A DNA stretch of 64,000 nucleotides from Pohlia nutans. Its lineage: Eukaryota > Streptophyta > Bryopsida > Bryales > Mniaceae. The notes under the pieces are model-generated. The model saw only the letters and a program-made list of their open reading frames with translations, did not search any database and was not told where the DNA came from. Positions 33,440 to 47,700 of the stretch are shown piece by piece. The DNA lies in contig CM040103.1 in assembly GCA_022496805.1 (NCBI GenBank), positions 8,946,001 to 9,010,000 on the forward strand. The letters are read 5' to 3'. Numbering within the stretch: position 1 is the first letter of the stretch; each line of letters begins with the position of its first letter. A program made the position numbers and the translations under genes.

Positions 33440-36201
33440 ATTGACATCCGGAAACTGTAAAGTATCAGTGCATGGTCCAAAAAGACAGAGAAATCGAACC
33501 AGTGAGGCTGATGTAGAGCACGGCCTTAGAGTGCGAGAGAACAAACGACGCAGAGTATTCCCTTCATGCTCCAGAGCATATTTATTTACTAGGTCCTTTC
33601 CAAATGAACTAGAGTCTACCTTTAGTCTTTTTACATTTTAATCCAAACTTAAATCTAACGCATAGATCTTTCTGTCCTAATTTAAGACATATTTATATAC
33701 TAGGTTTTTCCCAAAGGAACTAAGGGCCTAAATGTTTACCCAAATTTACAATTTCTCAAATGTTTACCCAAGTCTTTTGGATAAAAATATTGCGCATCTT
33801 CTCCACTTGATTCTACAAATGCTAGACTGAGAGCTGCGAATGTTATATCAAAAAGCCATTCAAAAATTCTAATCCAAGGGGTATTTTAAGTGAGACTGCA
33901 ATTACGATTGAAGGCTATGTATGCGGCGATATCTGAAGCAAAAGGAAAAAAACTATTCACAAATCCAAAAGCAAAGGTGAGGGGTGTTAACAAAGTATTA
34001 GATTTGACTACCACAATCTCAATTGGAAATGCACTTAGCAAGGCAATTAGAAGTGCAGACATGTGCATACAATAATATGGAATGATGAAGAAATTCCTTG
34101 CAGAAAGGAGTATTTCTGGATTATATTCATTAGACGGATGAGGAGTTTTATTAAGACAACGTTTACAAATGTGTGTCGTATCTCCACCACTAGTGTCAAA
34201 CTGCTGCAAACAAGATTATTATGGTTTATCTTGGATGCAAGGATTATTCAACTGTTCCATTTGGACATCACGCACATTCTAACATTTTCAAAGATATGGA
34301 TTTACACACCTACATTAGCATCGTGGAATATTGTATTTAAGACAAAGACAAAAATCACTTTCAATTTTGTCATAGAAATGTGAGAAAAGAACATATGGAA
34401 GAGGGCATAAAAGAGTATGTGAAGTATGGATTTCCTTTTCAAAGAATTACCTAATTTTTGACAAACATGAATCTTGTTGAAAGAATTATAAGTACAAAAT
34501 GAAGAAACACCTCGACAACTCTCTCCATAGTGTTTTTTTTCACACACTAACTTCAAAGCAATATTATCCTTCTTTTTCATGAATAGTACTATTACAAAAT
34601 AGTCAAATGCATTTTATGAGGATTGCATCTCTTTAGAAATGTATGGTTTGTCCGCAAGCTCTCGAGATGCTTGACACTGTGCAATTTTTTCTCCACACCA
34701 GCTCCACACAAACCGCAGATAGCGTTTGTGAGATCTTGGTTATTAGCGCCTCTCATCACAACTAAAGGAAGCCAGAGAATGAACAGAGCATGTCTAGAAT
34801 CTCAATGAAACGGAGACAATTAGAGATGTAGAGCCTTTCGAAGAGCCAATTGCAATTATTCCAGATCCAATAGTAGTTATTCCAAATCCAAAATTTGTAG
34901 TAAGTACATTGGGCACGAAGTACATTCTAGTTTACTATAGAATCATAGATGATACACATTTGTTTTAGTTTCACTTTTACAAAATACTTTTGTTTTCATT
35001 TTATATAAGTCATAAACAAGTTTATGTAAATATGCAAGTTTGTGATATAACCAAAATTGCAAAATCAAAATTTTACTTTTTATTTTTTGGTAAAATATGT
35101 TTTAGGTACTGTATGCATTTGCATCTGTATCATTATTATATAGTATTTGCATCTATGTATGTATGTGTATATATATGTTTTCTCAAGTGCAGCGTCACAT
35201 CTAGTATTGTGATACATTTGACACTTTATCAGATAAATACATTTGAGTACTTTAGAACAAAATGTTAAAGACTTCATTTGTATGCAATTATAAAAAAATT
35301 GTACCTATAATTTATTCTATGTGAACAAAATATCAGAGCAAGTGAAAAATTTCAAGCTGTTCTTTTGGAAATCCCAAATTAACAAAAATAAAAATAAAAA
35401 TTGTTGTAATGAATTTGGAATAACATGCACTACAAGATGGTATGATTTCCATTATTTGATTCTACTTTTATTGGGAAATCATGTTTGAGGTCTCACGTTT
35501 TGAACCAAGAATGAAACTTGACATAAACTAATTCTTTACTTAAAAAATAAAAATAAAATTGAAAATTCATTATGTATAGATGATAGTCAACTTGCACAAG
35601 AGCCAAGAAAATTTTGGATGGATGGAAAACTATACAAGATATAGTCAACAAAAAGGATGCAATCTATTTGCCGTTCATTGTATAGACACATGCACGTCAA
35701 AGGGGTAGGTTCCATTTAATGTAACAATTTATAAATTAATTATTGTGCAACAACTTTGGATATGGATTTGAACTTGTATAGTGGGCGGAGGTATGTCCTA
35801 CAATTCCACTTTTCAACCTCACAATAAAATATTTATTATACTCACTACGGCAATTCGTTCAACATTAAATTATGTATATACCACCGTTTGAACATGAAGC
35901 ATTTTCGGAACAAATTTTGGAACATTAAACATGTGTAGTTTATGAAATAATGCCAGTTTACCAATTTTTAAGCCTCTTTTACAAAAAATCATATTCATTA
36001 TACAATAGGTGCTAAGGATCCAAAAGTTGATGTATAGGTCATGTAACGAAAGCCTACATTTCCTTCCTGAATTGAAAGAGGGGTGTAAATGGTTTTAGGT
36101 GTCATGGTGGTTTAAGATAAGTCTACCTTAGTTTGATTAGGTGGCTTCGACTGACTTGCAAAGCTCATAACTAAAATTGAAGTTGAAGGGCGTTGGGTTC
36201 A
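33440..36201. other. Gene-free AT-rich region
   Basis: No recognisable gene. A direct repeat of about 38 bp (catatttat-tactaggt-ctttcc-aa-gaacta) lies at about 33577 and 33687. The ORF at 33890-34075 (MRLQLRLKAMYAAISEAKGK...) is codon-like but is followed by several stops and no known domain. The rest is low-complexity A/T. Confidence 0.5.
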
Positions 36202-36725
36202 TTAACCCCTAAAAGCACGAGGGGTATTGGACAAAACATAGATGTGTTATAATATGTGCCTTCCATATCTTTGATGAAGTTTGGGTTAACAGACAAAATG
36301 TAGAGTAACATCTCTACAAATTATCCGTACGGTCAAAATTTCAAAAACAACTTTAGATCATTTTTTAATGAATTTAAAAGCATTAACCTATGAAAATTTG
36401 TATAAATTATAATTTTCAATTATAGAGTTCAAATTTTAGTATGATTGGTTAAAGTTGGGCTATCTATTGTAAACTTCAAAAAAGCAATAGAAATGATGGA
36501 GGGAACACCATTAGTTTCCCCAAATAGCAAATTTCATAACACTAAGACAATGTTGAGGTTGAAAAATTCTCCCGGGTGGAGTTTAACTCGGATTGCCATA
36601 ATTCAACTTGGGTTGGAAAGTAGACTTGATGTTGTATTTTAAAATATTTTATATTTTTTGTTCCGGGCAGCCCGTTAAATCCGGGCAGCGACCAGAAAAT
36701 GGTCGTTTGAGCACTTAGGGGTTAA
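36202..36725. mobile_element. TTAA-flanked piggyBac-like MITE, subfamily 2, complete copy
   Basis: TTAA (36202-36205) is followed by CCCCTAAAAGCACGAGGGGT. The right end GTTTGAGCACTTAGGGG is followed by TTAA (36722-36725). As inverted repeats the ends read CCCCTAA-AGCxC and CCCCTAAGTGCTC. Just inside the right end is a small palindrome (gaccagaaaatggtc). The element is about 516 bp and non-coding; a degenerate relative lies at 19713. Confidence 0.75.
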
Positions 36726-38368
36726 TTGATTCGATTTCCATTACACTCAAAAACGACATACACTCTACGACAGACATACACTCTAGGTTCCTGATATTTT
36801 GGGGGTCAGATCACCTGTTCTGATTTTGGTCAACTCAATTATCTCATAAAAAGTTCTCGCATACAATTGGATAGCAATAAAATAAGGTTACAACCATTTC
36901 TGGCAAAACTCAGCGAGATTCTCCCTAAAATGTACCATATATGAAGAGCTGGGAGCTCTTCTACCCATTAAAATAAAGCACTGATAATAACAGACATCTG
37001 TTGAAAACTACACAAACACATGCTCCTATTTGTTCCATTATGGAATCAGTGTCTTACATTTGAAATTTACTTTACATATGTATGATAAGTGTCTTACCTT
37101 CACACAATATATTATTCGACAGTTACAAAGAGTCCTCTCTATATCTACACCTGAACTATAGAAGATCTGCAAAAGGTGCGACATTTGATAGACGGAGAAA
37201 CCTAAGAACGAAACGACGGAAAAGTTCAGGGATTTGAACAATGCACAGCTCACTTTGAGAAGGACATCTAGATATTTCATATCTATCAGTTTGCTGCAAA
37301 ATCATGTCAACTAAAAGGAATATCATCAGTTTCTACTACCGTACCTTGCAGATGGTCTTTGAACACTCAATGATTAAATACATCAAAATCAACACTGGAA
37401 ACACATAAGGTTCCAGCAATCGACAGGCAGCTCATCCTCGCAAGGAGGCTTTAATAATATTCTATTCTTGGAATCACATAATTTACAGCCTCAGAGCATC
37501 TACGTGTACCTAAAAACAGAGGCAATCAATCCATCTACTTGGTATCTAAAAAAGAGGAGTGACCTGTCAAGGCCACATCCTCATCAAGGATCACCCTCTT
37601 TACCTGGTTCCCAGATTATTGTACACCACCGAAATCAATAAACATACCCAACGAAAATGGCTACTCTGAAAACATACCTTCTTCAAGCGACAGTTTCCTC
37701 GTATAAGCGATACCCGTTGTTTCAAAATTGGAGGAGTTTGATCCCAAGATAATGCAAACCTACTCTGCCTCCTTGCACTTGATTTTTTATTGCACACATG
37801 GCCCCTTCGGAAACTGAGCTTTGTGGAAAGATCCCAGTAAGCCGCTAAATGGTTCTCAGTTTCAGTGTTGCATAACAAATTACATCTCAATAGAATAGAG
37901 CAGCTCTTTCCAGCTTTTATCTGATACATTGAAAACCAATCCAAATCAGAGCTTATCGTTTGACATGGAAACCAGTGCAAAATCATAACCCTACGTTTTG
38001 ATTCGTAACACAGCAGAGGTTACATATAACATAGAGTTATTAGCTATAATGTAGAAATTTTATGATGCCTGGTTAGATTGGAGGTTAGATTAGATACCAG
38101 GTTGTGGAGTTGGAGGTGCTTTTTCACGTGAATCAAGCCATGCCGGTATCAAGAAGTGCAGTTATACCCGGTAGTGCAATTTTAGGAAGATCACATTAAG
38201 CTAGCAAGAGCAATCACCTTCGGTATCTGCACAACCACTGAAGAGTGACAGAGTAGTGCTCCTTGTAGAGTCCAAAACTTGTGACAGTCGATTTTCAAAA
38301 TATGCACTCGCCAGTTCGCATATCTCAAATGTCCAAAGCCCAATACAAGCCATCCTATTCGCAAATCG
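36726..38368. other. Downstream flank of the ARM-repeat gene
   Basis: The part next to 38368 should include the 3' UTR of the ARM gene, which is read on the - strand. No domain-bearing ORF is seen; a 128-codon - strand ORF at 37600-37986 has no recognisable motif. Confidence 0.45.
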
Positions 38369-41300
38369 TCACAGAGTGCTCCCTAGTTCACTAGATAGCT
38401 GTAGGATACCCAGCATTTGCAGATAAGGGTTTTCCAACAGCTTTTCATTGTTGCTCTGCTCATACCAAGAAACCAAACTTTGTTAAGTTTCAGATCGGAG
38501 AATGAAATTTGTATAGGGATTTCTTGATATACCAGAAAATGAGGACAAAGAGACACAACGCAACAAACCTACCTGTTGAGCTTTAAAGACTAGATTGTGA
38601 AGCATGTGCTGATAAGCCTCAGGCTCTTCTCTCATCATCCTCTTCAGTAAAAATGCAGACGTGTAATATGCAATACGTGCGTCTGAATCGTCCAAAAGTC
38701 CCCTGCAAAACGTTTTTTAAAGAGTAAGAAAACTATAGACTGTAGCATAGACAAACATCCAGAAAATACTAGAGAGAATTGCAACACCTGATGTTACTGT
38801 TATACAATTGCAACAAATGCGCAAGATATACTGCAGAAGTTACTGTTATAGTCGTTGAGGACTAAAATATTTCAAATACCTGAAAAACTCTTCGCCACCA
38901 ACCTCTTCCAAGGCAGCTTGGTACGTACTACACTTCCCAATAAGAAGCAACAGAAGCGCTGCACGAACATCACATGCTCCTCCCTCCACTATTCCTCCTC
39001 CTCTACTTCCAACAGCAACCCCAAGGGCCACGTCTTCATTAGCAGAGCTTGCAAGCTGCATCAAAGGCCAATAGAGAAGCGCTGTTGGCATATTGGCTAC
39101 CAAAGACTTCGGGGATGCAGCTTGTCCGTTGAGTAACATGGTAGCCATTGAACTGTCCTGTCCATTGTGAAGCAAGCTGATGAGATTCCCATTCATATTT
39201 ATGAGATTGTTACTAATCATGTTATTACTCATGGCACTTCGGTCAGGTATAGAACTATCTGAACTTCTTTCATGTTCTGGTGTAGTCGACGTTGTTTCTG
39301 GCCTCTCATTTGGTATCTCATTGGTAGATGGTGAAGACTCCTCAACTGGGGGCCATTTCACACATAGCTGAGCAAACATCATGTTGCACATCTGCATTCA
39401 GACAGTTAAAACCACATGAAAGCCAACTCAATTGACTGTCTTGAAACATCAGCAAGCTTGTCCATATGTTAAACAAACGAACCGTACTTTCTAAGCAGAG
39501 CAACCTAGTACTGTGGTCGACAATGAAAGAGGCTTTAAAGATAAAGTCATTGAAGAGATTGTACGTACCTGCAGAATATTGATGCGGTCGGTATCATTAG
39601 CCGAGATGACTTGCCACAAAGCTCCATTCATGAGCCCCAGCATTGCAAGTGCACGGTCTTGAGCACCTGAACTCCTGGACCCATCCTTTGTCTCCCCATC
39701 TACAGCAACAATGGGGTTCTCCAGTTCCAACCCTGGTCTCTGACAGTGCAACAATAGCTTTTCAAGTATGAGGATAAAACCCCGGCGTACAACCGGCTGT
39801 TTCGCTTTCAGTAGGCCGCATAGCAACCGCGCGGCTGATGAAATAGTCGGTGTCTCGCTTGCCTTCTCAGGAGAAGCTGTTTCAGTACCTCGTTCCAGGC
39901 TACCAAGATGAGAGAGCTGTCTCTGCAAGGCGTGAGTATTCAATTTACTGGACTGTTTGGAACCTCCACGAGCCATTTCCGCACAAAGAAGTTCAAGGAG
40001 CCATGAATATCCGTTGGAACGGCAGACAAAATGTGGCGAGTGGAGAAGAGTTCTAAGTGTCGTCCAAGCCTTGGTGGCCAGAGCTGGCTCAAGAGCTCTA
40101 TCACGGGAAATAGGGCTACTACCGCCACCAGCGTCCATATTGGTGAATCCCTCACTTATCATAGTCACCTTAATCAGATGCTCAAAACTGGAATCGGGGT
40201 GCACGTGTACGGCAGCAAGCATATCCAATGATGCCGTGATATCATCCAACAACTGCCCAAAGACCAACATATAGTAAGAACTTGAGGGACGGAGTTAAAT
40301 AATGTTTTAGATTAAGTCCTTTCTCTGAATTTTCATGCGTCAAATAAACCTACAGGACAATCATCCTGGGAATTGAAACTTGAAATTGACATAACTAGGT
40401 CGAGATGCAATAGCACTCTTGTGCTTCAGTCATTCAAATCAGAAAATAAGTGTAAATCTCCATGCACACTAACAAGGCCAATACTGCGTCCACAACATAA
40501 TGCAGAACAAAAGGCATAACCATCAAAGCACGTCAACCATATGTACCTGAGCGTTCAGACGTCCATTGGTCACATCGCGAGCCATGGCAGTAACTATGGA
40601 CTTGGCAATACTTTCCCCAACACCCTGTAAACCCTGCCTGAATGCTAGAGCAAAGGCTTCGGGGGCATCAGCTAAACACAATGCTGACACGACAGCTTGC
40701 ACTTCTTCGATACTCGGAGGCTGTTTTTCACTAATAGCTGCGGCTTGCAGTAGATCTTGAAGGACAAAGTCTAAAAGTACTGCGAACAAATTCTGTTTTG
40801 TTTCTGCGGTCTTGGCCCTTGCATACTGCACAAGCAGAGACAAAAGTATCCATTCTTCATCAACAATCATCACACACCACCAAAGGTTCCATGAACAAGA
40901 AACCTTAGTTCCTCCTCATATATAAATGACTAGATGTATATAAAATGTGATAAGATGGGGCTTGGAAAATAGTGTTGCATAAATTTACATAATCACTTGC
41001 TTTCCGATGACTCACTAGATTGAGAACCAGGGTTTAGCATCAAACAATTCCTACACTTCGCAGGAAATCTCCATGAAGCACTATGCAAGCAACTTGAAAT
41101 ATTCGGGCATGTGGTTATGCATTAATGTTTCAGGTCAGGGAGTTACCTCATTGCAAATAATCTCAACCCCACCCATGAGAGACAGCTGGTCCATGTCAAG
41201 AGATACTTTGTTAAGTTCTCCTGCTGCTTCTACAGGCTGGCGATACAGAAGATTACATGCTATGCGTATGAGGTGGCAGTGTACTTCATTAGCCCAGGCG

Positions 41301-44300
41301 TGCATCCAGCTTACCTCCAACAGTGAACTTAGTACCTTCATGCCGGACACAAACAAACAACTTAGAACTCTCAAGTCATGAAGAGTGTTTAACAAATACC
41401 ATCATGCCGGACACAAACAAACATCTAGCCTTGTTTCTCTCAGGGCTATACTATATTAGTACAGATCAAGCCAATGAAGAAAGATACATTGAAGATCCTT
41501 TAGGAACTGAACACAAGATAAGCTTCATCATTCACTAAACTAAGAACAAATATTTTGTCTTAAGCAAAAGATTAGACAAGGCTTAAGATTCCAGTGGGTA
41601 TTAAAAAGGAACACAGGAGAACATACCCTAATATCTAGTCCATCCAATCTTCTCCTGCAAATGCGTCCACTGTCACAAACCAAGTACAAGAGGCAGCTCA
41701 ATGCAGCGGACCAAACTCCCTCCTCCGTCTCATCAGCCTGCCAGAAAAGCACAGCCCACACTCGTGATGTGAAAATGTCTTAAACTCTGCAGCCACTGAG
41801 CAATTTCAAAACTGCATCCATATGATGCTTCGGCCACTTCTGAAGATAGGCCCCTACCATGATATCCATATAAAACTACCCAACAAACCTACAGGGGTGT
41901 GCCTCCCAGGTTTGCTTCCCTGTGCATGAACAGCTGGATGACTAGTTGCAAACCTGTTCACATTTTCACCTCTAGGATATACTCAACACCATAGGTGAAT
42001 TGGTGTTCTTCAATTCCAGAAACCACCAGAGGCATTTTCAACTGTAAGAGGGCTGACAGACAAGCAGTTGGGTGATAAGAGAGATATGCTTAGTATTACA
42101 ACACAACGCACAAGAGTAGAAAAGTAATTCTCATACCTGAACAAGATATAGAAGCATTTCGCACACAATATCTAGCAACCAGGCTTCAAAGATTCCAACT
42201 GCTGCAGGGGTTCCTTTGTCCGGCTTCTCAACTCCTTTGGCCCCACCATTTTCTTGATAAGTCCTCTCCTTCTCTCCACCAGCCAAATCTCCTGCTGACA
42301 AAACTGATGAAAATGAACCACCCGTCAAAGCAGACGGCTGACTGGGTTCTTCAGCACAAGACTGATCCTCACTTTGCATTGGCTCCAAAAGGTGAGCATG
42401 GACGCCAAGGTTGAGTACCAAATCAAAGGCACGAACTCTGACCGCTGCCTGGTTCGAGCTCAACATGCCCTGTCAAGTAAACAGATTGCAACATCCTATC
42501 AAATTGGAACAAGAAAAAAAAACAGATGCGGAAATACAAAGGCTGCTATGCTATTAACGTCTTAAATTATCAAAACTCCTCGCTACCTGAGGTTGTTTTG
42601 GAAATTCACAAATTGAAAATACAAACAGAACAGTACTAGTAACATCAGCAAACCCCACAAACATAAATGCTTCGGTTTGAAAGAACTAGGAAGTAGCAGT
42701 CAATACCTGTAGCAAAGACAAAGTAAGTGGAGCTGCAGCTCGGGAATCTGCCATATACCTGAAATACATCACAAATAAGTTCACGCATACTACAATTTCC
42801 TACAATACAAAGAATACAGAGCCAACAAACATCAAGGCTGATCCATAGCAAGGACAACACGAAGTCATCAATGTGAACAAGTACTCCCAATAGCTCTTCC
42901 GTCACACACTTCTAACAATACCCCATACAAAAAAACAAATTTGGCTAAGACTCAGCCTGCAGCCTTCAACACACCGTTGTGTTTCTAATAACCAAACAAT
43001 CAGATGCGCAACCTACATATCAATAAGAAGCTTGATAAGTACGCTTGCAGCAACATCAGCAGCTTCCACTGGCAACTTGCCCGCCTGAGTACCATGGGCC
43101 GGAGTAGAAACAGTACTCCCAGATGTAATTGCCTCGGCACACACAGCTGATACAACTTCCTCCATCTCTGCCTCACTTAATTTTAAGGGTTGCTGCTCAC
43201 TGCGTTTGCATTTCAATGCACAAGTAACCAAGGTCAAGAATCAAAGATAAATCCATTGAACAAGGAAAAATGGTGACTCAAACATAAACTGAACATGAGG
43301 TGCCAAACTGACTATGCAGAACGCAAAACTCAAGGCAGTACCATATAATACAAACGCATCCTTGGTCATTCAATTCTAAAAACATTTACCTGTAGTAGCG
43401 ATACTGAAACAAAGGCCGTGCCCTTCTACGTACAGTACCTGCAGCGCCTTCTCCATCCCTGAAGATTCAAATAATCACAACACTTAATTGAAGACGATAA
43501 ATTTAATTTTGAGTTCAAAGAATCTCAAATGAAGTAAAGAGATCAGAAATTATGGGAAGTACACCCCAGCCCACCACACCTAAGGACAATGCCCAACTAG
43601 GAATCCGAAGAGTGCTGCGACTGGCCAATGAAAGTTTGCATCAATACGAAGGAATGCAACCTCATATCGAGAAACATGACAAAAAAGAGTTAACAAACAG
43701 AGGTAGGTGCACGTACCCTCGCGGGGATGGTTGGTTTTTTCTCTTTGCAGCAGCAATAGCTCGAAGATGGGATTTAGCAGCACCATGGTCTGTTACAGAA
43801 GTCAAAGCAGACGGCCGTAGCAACTGTTCTGTGATACCCCCTTCCACACTTGTAGCCTTCATCTTCTCACCCTGCACTACATGGTAGAAGAAAGTTAAAT
43901 ACCACTACAAAACTCTTATGCAGGACATTTGCGAAAAACTAATATGTAGGACATTTCCAGGAACCTCTCACGTATCAAAGCATCCACATGAACATGGGTC
44001 CTCTCTAAGGATGGAAATAGCAGAACAGGAAACCCAGCATTTCTCCTAGCGCTTGGTTTTTAGGTGTAACCTGCTTCTTAATGGCAGATCCCGTATCCTT
44101 GCGATCCATCCCTCGAAGCAGAAGAGCAGCAGCTCCTTGCTCTCCGAGATGAGGCAAACGCTCCACATGCGGCCTTGCAATGCCCCCACTGCCTTACCAG
44201 AACACATTCCAAGAACGAAGTTCCCCATACGAATGTTGAGTATTCGAGAACAACTTGTAACAGCAGCAAAATTTGCAACAGCGGTACAAAACAGTGTCAG

Positions 44301-46368
44301 AAATTTCAACATGGTAAGGAACAATGGAATCACTACTACCTGTCCAACATTACCGGAGAAGGCGCCCATGGCAGCTGGCCGGAACTGCCTGCCCAGCGCC
44401 ACCTTAGCACATCCACAGCAATATATTGTGCATCCTGGTCTTCAACTACTTCCAGCCCTTCCATGCCGCTTGCTGTTGTTTTGGATCCACCCCGGTCTTC
44501 TGCCATTCCCCGTTTGATGCCTCCAGGTCGCGGGGAGCTTGTAGTTGCCGGTGTGAGGGGTTTAGAAAGGCTAGGAGAACCAACCCCACCATAACCCTGG
44601 TTTGGCAAGTGCCGCAAAACCAGGGCACGGACAAAATTTAGTGACTTGACGAGGGCAGCGGAGGCAAATGTGGAGGTTGTGATACCCGGTGACATGCTAC
44701 TACCCCGGACGCTAGACATGTCACCGGGTTGCACCCAAGGGAGGGATTTCTTACTAGCAGGCTCTGTGATGGCGTTGCATTCAGCAATAATACCCACACA
44801 AAACGCATCAATCTGCCGAAGAGTGGACACTCGCGGGAAATATCTGGTAGCACCAGGCAGTTTGTCAGGTCTACTCAAATAGATTTACGAAGAATTCATG
44901 TTCCTTGGCAACACAATCTTTCACGCGCCATTGCGGCTACGCCTTCATCAGCATCTCGTCATTTGCAATCACTATACCCACTACCTGTGAGTTACATTCA
45001 TTGTTATCACAATAAGGAATTTCTTATGTGAGGGTAAGAAAACAGGGGTTTAACCATAAGTCATGTATTATCCCAACAGTGCACAGAGACTCTCGACAAT
45101 CACAAGTTCTATAAGTACAAGAATAATAAGCTTACACACTTTCGAGTATATACACAGTAGTCATCCCAATAAGAATTTGGAAAATGGATGTAAAAAGACG
45201 TGGCTGTTTGAGGTCACAGGCTTACCTAAAAAGATACTTCTTGAGAAGCGAAACACACTTGGTAATGACTGGTGGGCTGTGGAGACAACACATAACAACA
45301 ACAGGCAATTAGTAGAAACAAGTATTCACAGAACCAACACGCAAAGGACCATCTTTAAGCTTTGCATGTGAAATCACGCCATTGAAACTCTTTCTCGAAG
45401 ATAACGAAATAATGAGAGACTACTGCAATAGATTAGAATATGGCTTTATGGAACCGGATCACATCAAATATCGAATACAATGCCACTTAGCAATAAGTAA
45501 AGCCAGGATAGGAATCATGTTTTCTAAAGTTGTAGTTGATATACTTCAGTCCTCTACATATTTATGACATGCCCTCATGTAGCAACATGAAACATGACTG
45601 AAAAAAAAAATTGAAGTGCAACAGAGAAGAATTGTGAGGTGTCGAAACAAACCTGCGACCTCTCTCAGCCAGAGCATGTTCAATCAACACTGTGTAAGCT
45701 GAGTCTACCGTCATCGAGTTTGCAAGGTAGTCCTGCAAAACCCCAGGAAGGTCTTAGTGAAGAGACTCACAGCGCTGTGAGTTCACATCCTCCAGGGTTT
45801 CCCATCACCATTCGGCAATCCACAAATAATACAAAAACCCAAATCTTAATACTACTGATCTTACTTTCAACTTAGACATAGCCTGACAATCGGACAACTA
45901 TATTTCGCTCCACCTCCAGTTGAGCAATGCTTCACAATCATATTGTGAGGTCTCTGTTTTCATTGAAATTTTTCTTATTCATTACGAGGTGGACTTAGGA
46001 CGTAGCCAAAAGCTATCTAACCCTGAAATTTAAAATTGGTGCCGACTGTTGAACAGGGAGGTTTCCGCATTCAGGATGTGAGACACTGATGAAAACAACC
46101 TAAATACCTGCACAGTGCGGAGAGCTTCCGTTGGCGAAACATGGTGGGAGGATGATAGACAATCTGCCACAGCCCGGCGAAGAGGCTCAGGATGCTTTTT
46201 GGCTGACTGGCGTGGTCGCTGGCTGCCCCCAGGAACACGGCCACCCAGACCCAGGCCATCACGGTAACTAGGTTCCCTTGAAGGAGTGGCACCCTCTGCC
46301 AGAACACTAGCTCGGCCACTCATTGACCTCTCCCGTCTCAGCGCCCCTTCCTGCTCCGTCAACGACAT
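38369..46368 (-). CDS. ARM/HEAT-repeat protein of the Arabidopsis AT3G12590 type, complete, 17 exons
   Basis: Large plant ARM/HEAT-fold protein of uncharacterised function, recognised by similarity to the family of Arabidopsis AT3G12590. Exons in transcript order: 46368-46108, 45732-45653, 45276-45226, 44843-44340, 44188-44071, 43871-43717, 43458-43390, 43199-43017, 42758-42707, 42469-42137, 41737-41627, 41335-41147, 40825-40547, 40252-39569, 39391-38880, 38702-38573, 38455-38369. All phases fit, giving 1265 aa, slightly longer than I recall for the Arabidopsis protein. Family blocks are LRRAVADCLSSS near the start, FASAALVKSLNFVRALVLRH, VDVLRWRWAG, ARPLFQYRYY, ASVLIKLLIDMYMADSRAAA, VRAFDLVLNLGVHAHLLEPM, WSAALSCLLYLVCDSGRICR, LADAPEAF, DARIAYYTSAFLLKRMMREE and NPYLQMLGILQLSSELG at the end. 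No signal peptide or membrane span is seen. Exon 8 uses the donor AT|GTAGGT, which splits a Met codon. Confidence 0.93.
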
Positions 46369-47700
46369 CCTGTCGCTAAACTTTCACAGAGACCCTACAC
46401 GAGGAGCCTCTTGAAGAGGTCCCTTCCTGTTACTTCTCGTCCATACTCTTCAAGAACTGTCACCACAATCTACCTGCTCTTACATACTCTCACTCACATT
46501 CAATAAATAAAAAATCCCCTCCCCTTGCAACTAAAACAAACAGAGCTTCGAAAACCCGTTCATCACCATCACAGCCCTAATTTTCCGCTTCCTGCTCTTA
46601 CATACTCTTACATATACTCAAAAAAAAGATCTCCTCTCTTTGCAAGCTACAACAAACAGAGCTTCGAAAACCCGTTCATCACCATCAGTCTTCTAATTTT
46701 CCGCTTCCTACCAAAACTCCCTTCGAATGTACCGTGATTCACAGCTCGCTATAGCAAATGTCTGATTTTCTGATTCGAGAACCGCCAAATTCCTAGAAAT
46801 CTTCGGTATGGAACTCCATAATCCACTCGATCGTCTTCATTGACTTCGTCGCCGGCAACGCGTGTTGACCATTCTCCGAACATCTCGCCACCATCTCGCT
46901 CACAGATTCACCTCCTGTAGTATCCCATACTCCAGCCCTAATAAATCCACCATCTACGCATTCATCGTTCTAAGCTCCGACACTGATATGAGTGAATCCA
47001 TCAATCACTGGACGCATTCATCAAATACTCCGCTCCAGCTCAAAGTAAAAAATGGAAACCTAAACTGTCGATAGTGAGCTCCGATACTACTGATAAGGAA
47101 ATGAGGTGCGTGAATGAATTACTGCAATGGAGCAGCTGAGTCGATGAGGCAGTGAGAGAAGTTGCAAACCCTAATTGAGTGGTGCGGGAACCCTAATGCG
47201 AGGAGAATAATGTGGAGCAGGAGCGTGTTGATGGAGAGCAAAGCAAAAGCGAAGAAGATGGACACCCAGGGGCTGTAGTCGTGCAGCTGGAGCGGAGCCT
47301 TTCTGCTGTGGATGGATGGATACAAATGGAAGGATGAACGGAGTTTTGTGGATGATTGTTTTCTCTTTTCGTTGAGTGGCGGGGGTTTGAGCTGTTTACA
47401 GTTGGGGTGTCAGCCGTTTTTGCCTTCGGTTTCCCAGCTGGGTTTTCAGGCTGGCAATCCAAACTCCAAAGAAAATAGTTGTATCAGGGTTTACGAACAG
47501 ACACTTTTTTCATGAAAGAGGATCGGAGTTTCTATTTATTTTTTATTCAAGGATTTTTTTGCAATATTTTATTCTTCGAGCAAGTGGCACTACACTGAAA
47601 TCATCGTATAATAGAGTTAATCGATAAGAGTGTTCCAAAGAGGAAACTCACCTCATACTCATCTTCAACTAGTTTTCACTTCAAAAAAAGAGCTAAATCA
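46369..47700. other. 5' leader and promoter region of the ARM gene
   Basis: Upstream of ATG 46368 is C/T-rich leader on the sense strand. A tandem duplication of about 115 bp lies at about 46480-46710: both units contain aaacagagcttcgaaaaccc, gttcatcaccatcac/gt and ctaattttccgcttcct. Telo-box-like words (aaaccctaat, gaaccctaat) lie at about 47165 and 47190, typical of plant promoters of growth-related genes. No separate gene is recognised. Confidence 0.6.
46480..46710. repeat. Tandem duplication of about 115 bp in the ARM-gene leader
   Basis: Two adjacent units share cagagcttcgaaaacccgtt, catcaccatca, taattttccgcttcct and a preceding ct-ccttgcaa block. Identity is high, so the duplication appears recent. 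It lies 110-340 bp upstream of the start codon and may fall inside the 5' UTR. Confidence 0.85.

Noticed and set aside
33886..34383. Overlapping ORFs on both strands at 33.9-34.4 kb
   Set aside because: Some stretches look protein-like (for example AMYAAISEAKGKKLFTNPKA), but stops interrupt every frame and no domain is recognised.
42469..43199. In-frame TAG at the end of ARM-gene exon 8
   Set aside because: Using the donor AT|GTAGGT instead of TAG|GTTGCG avoids the stop and joins exon 9 in phase as DM-YMADSRAAAP, matching the family.
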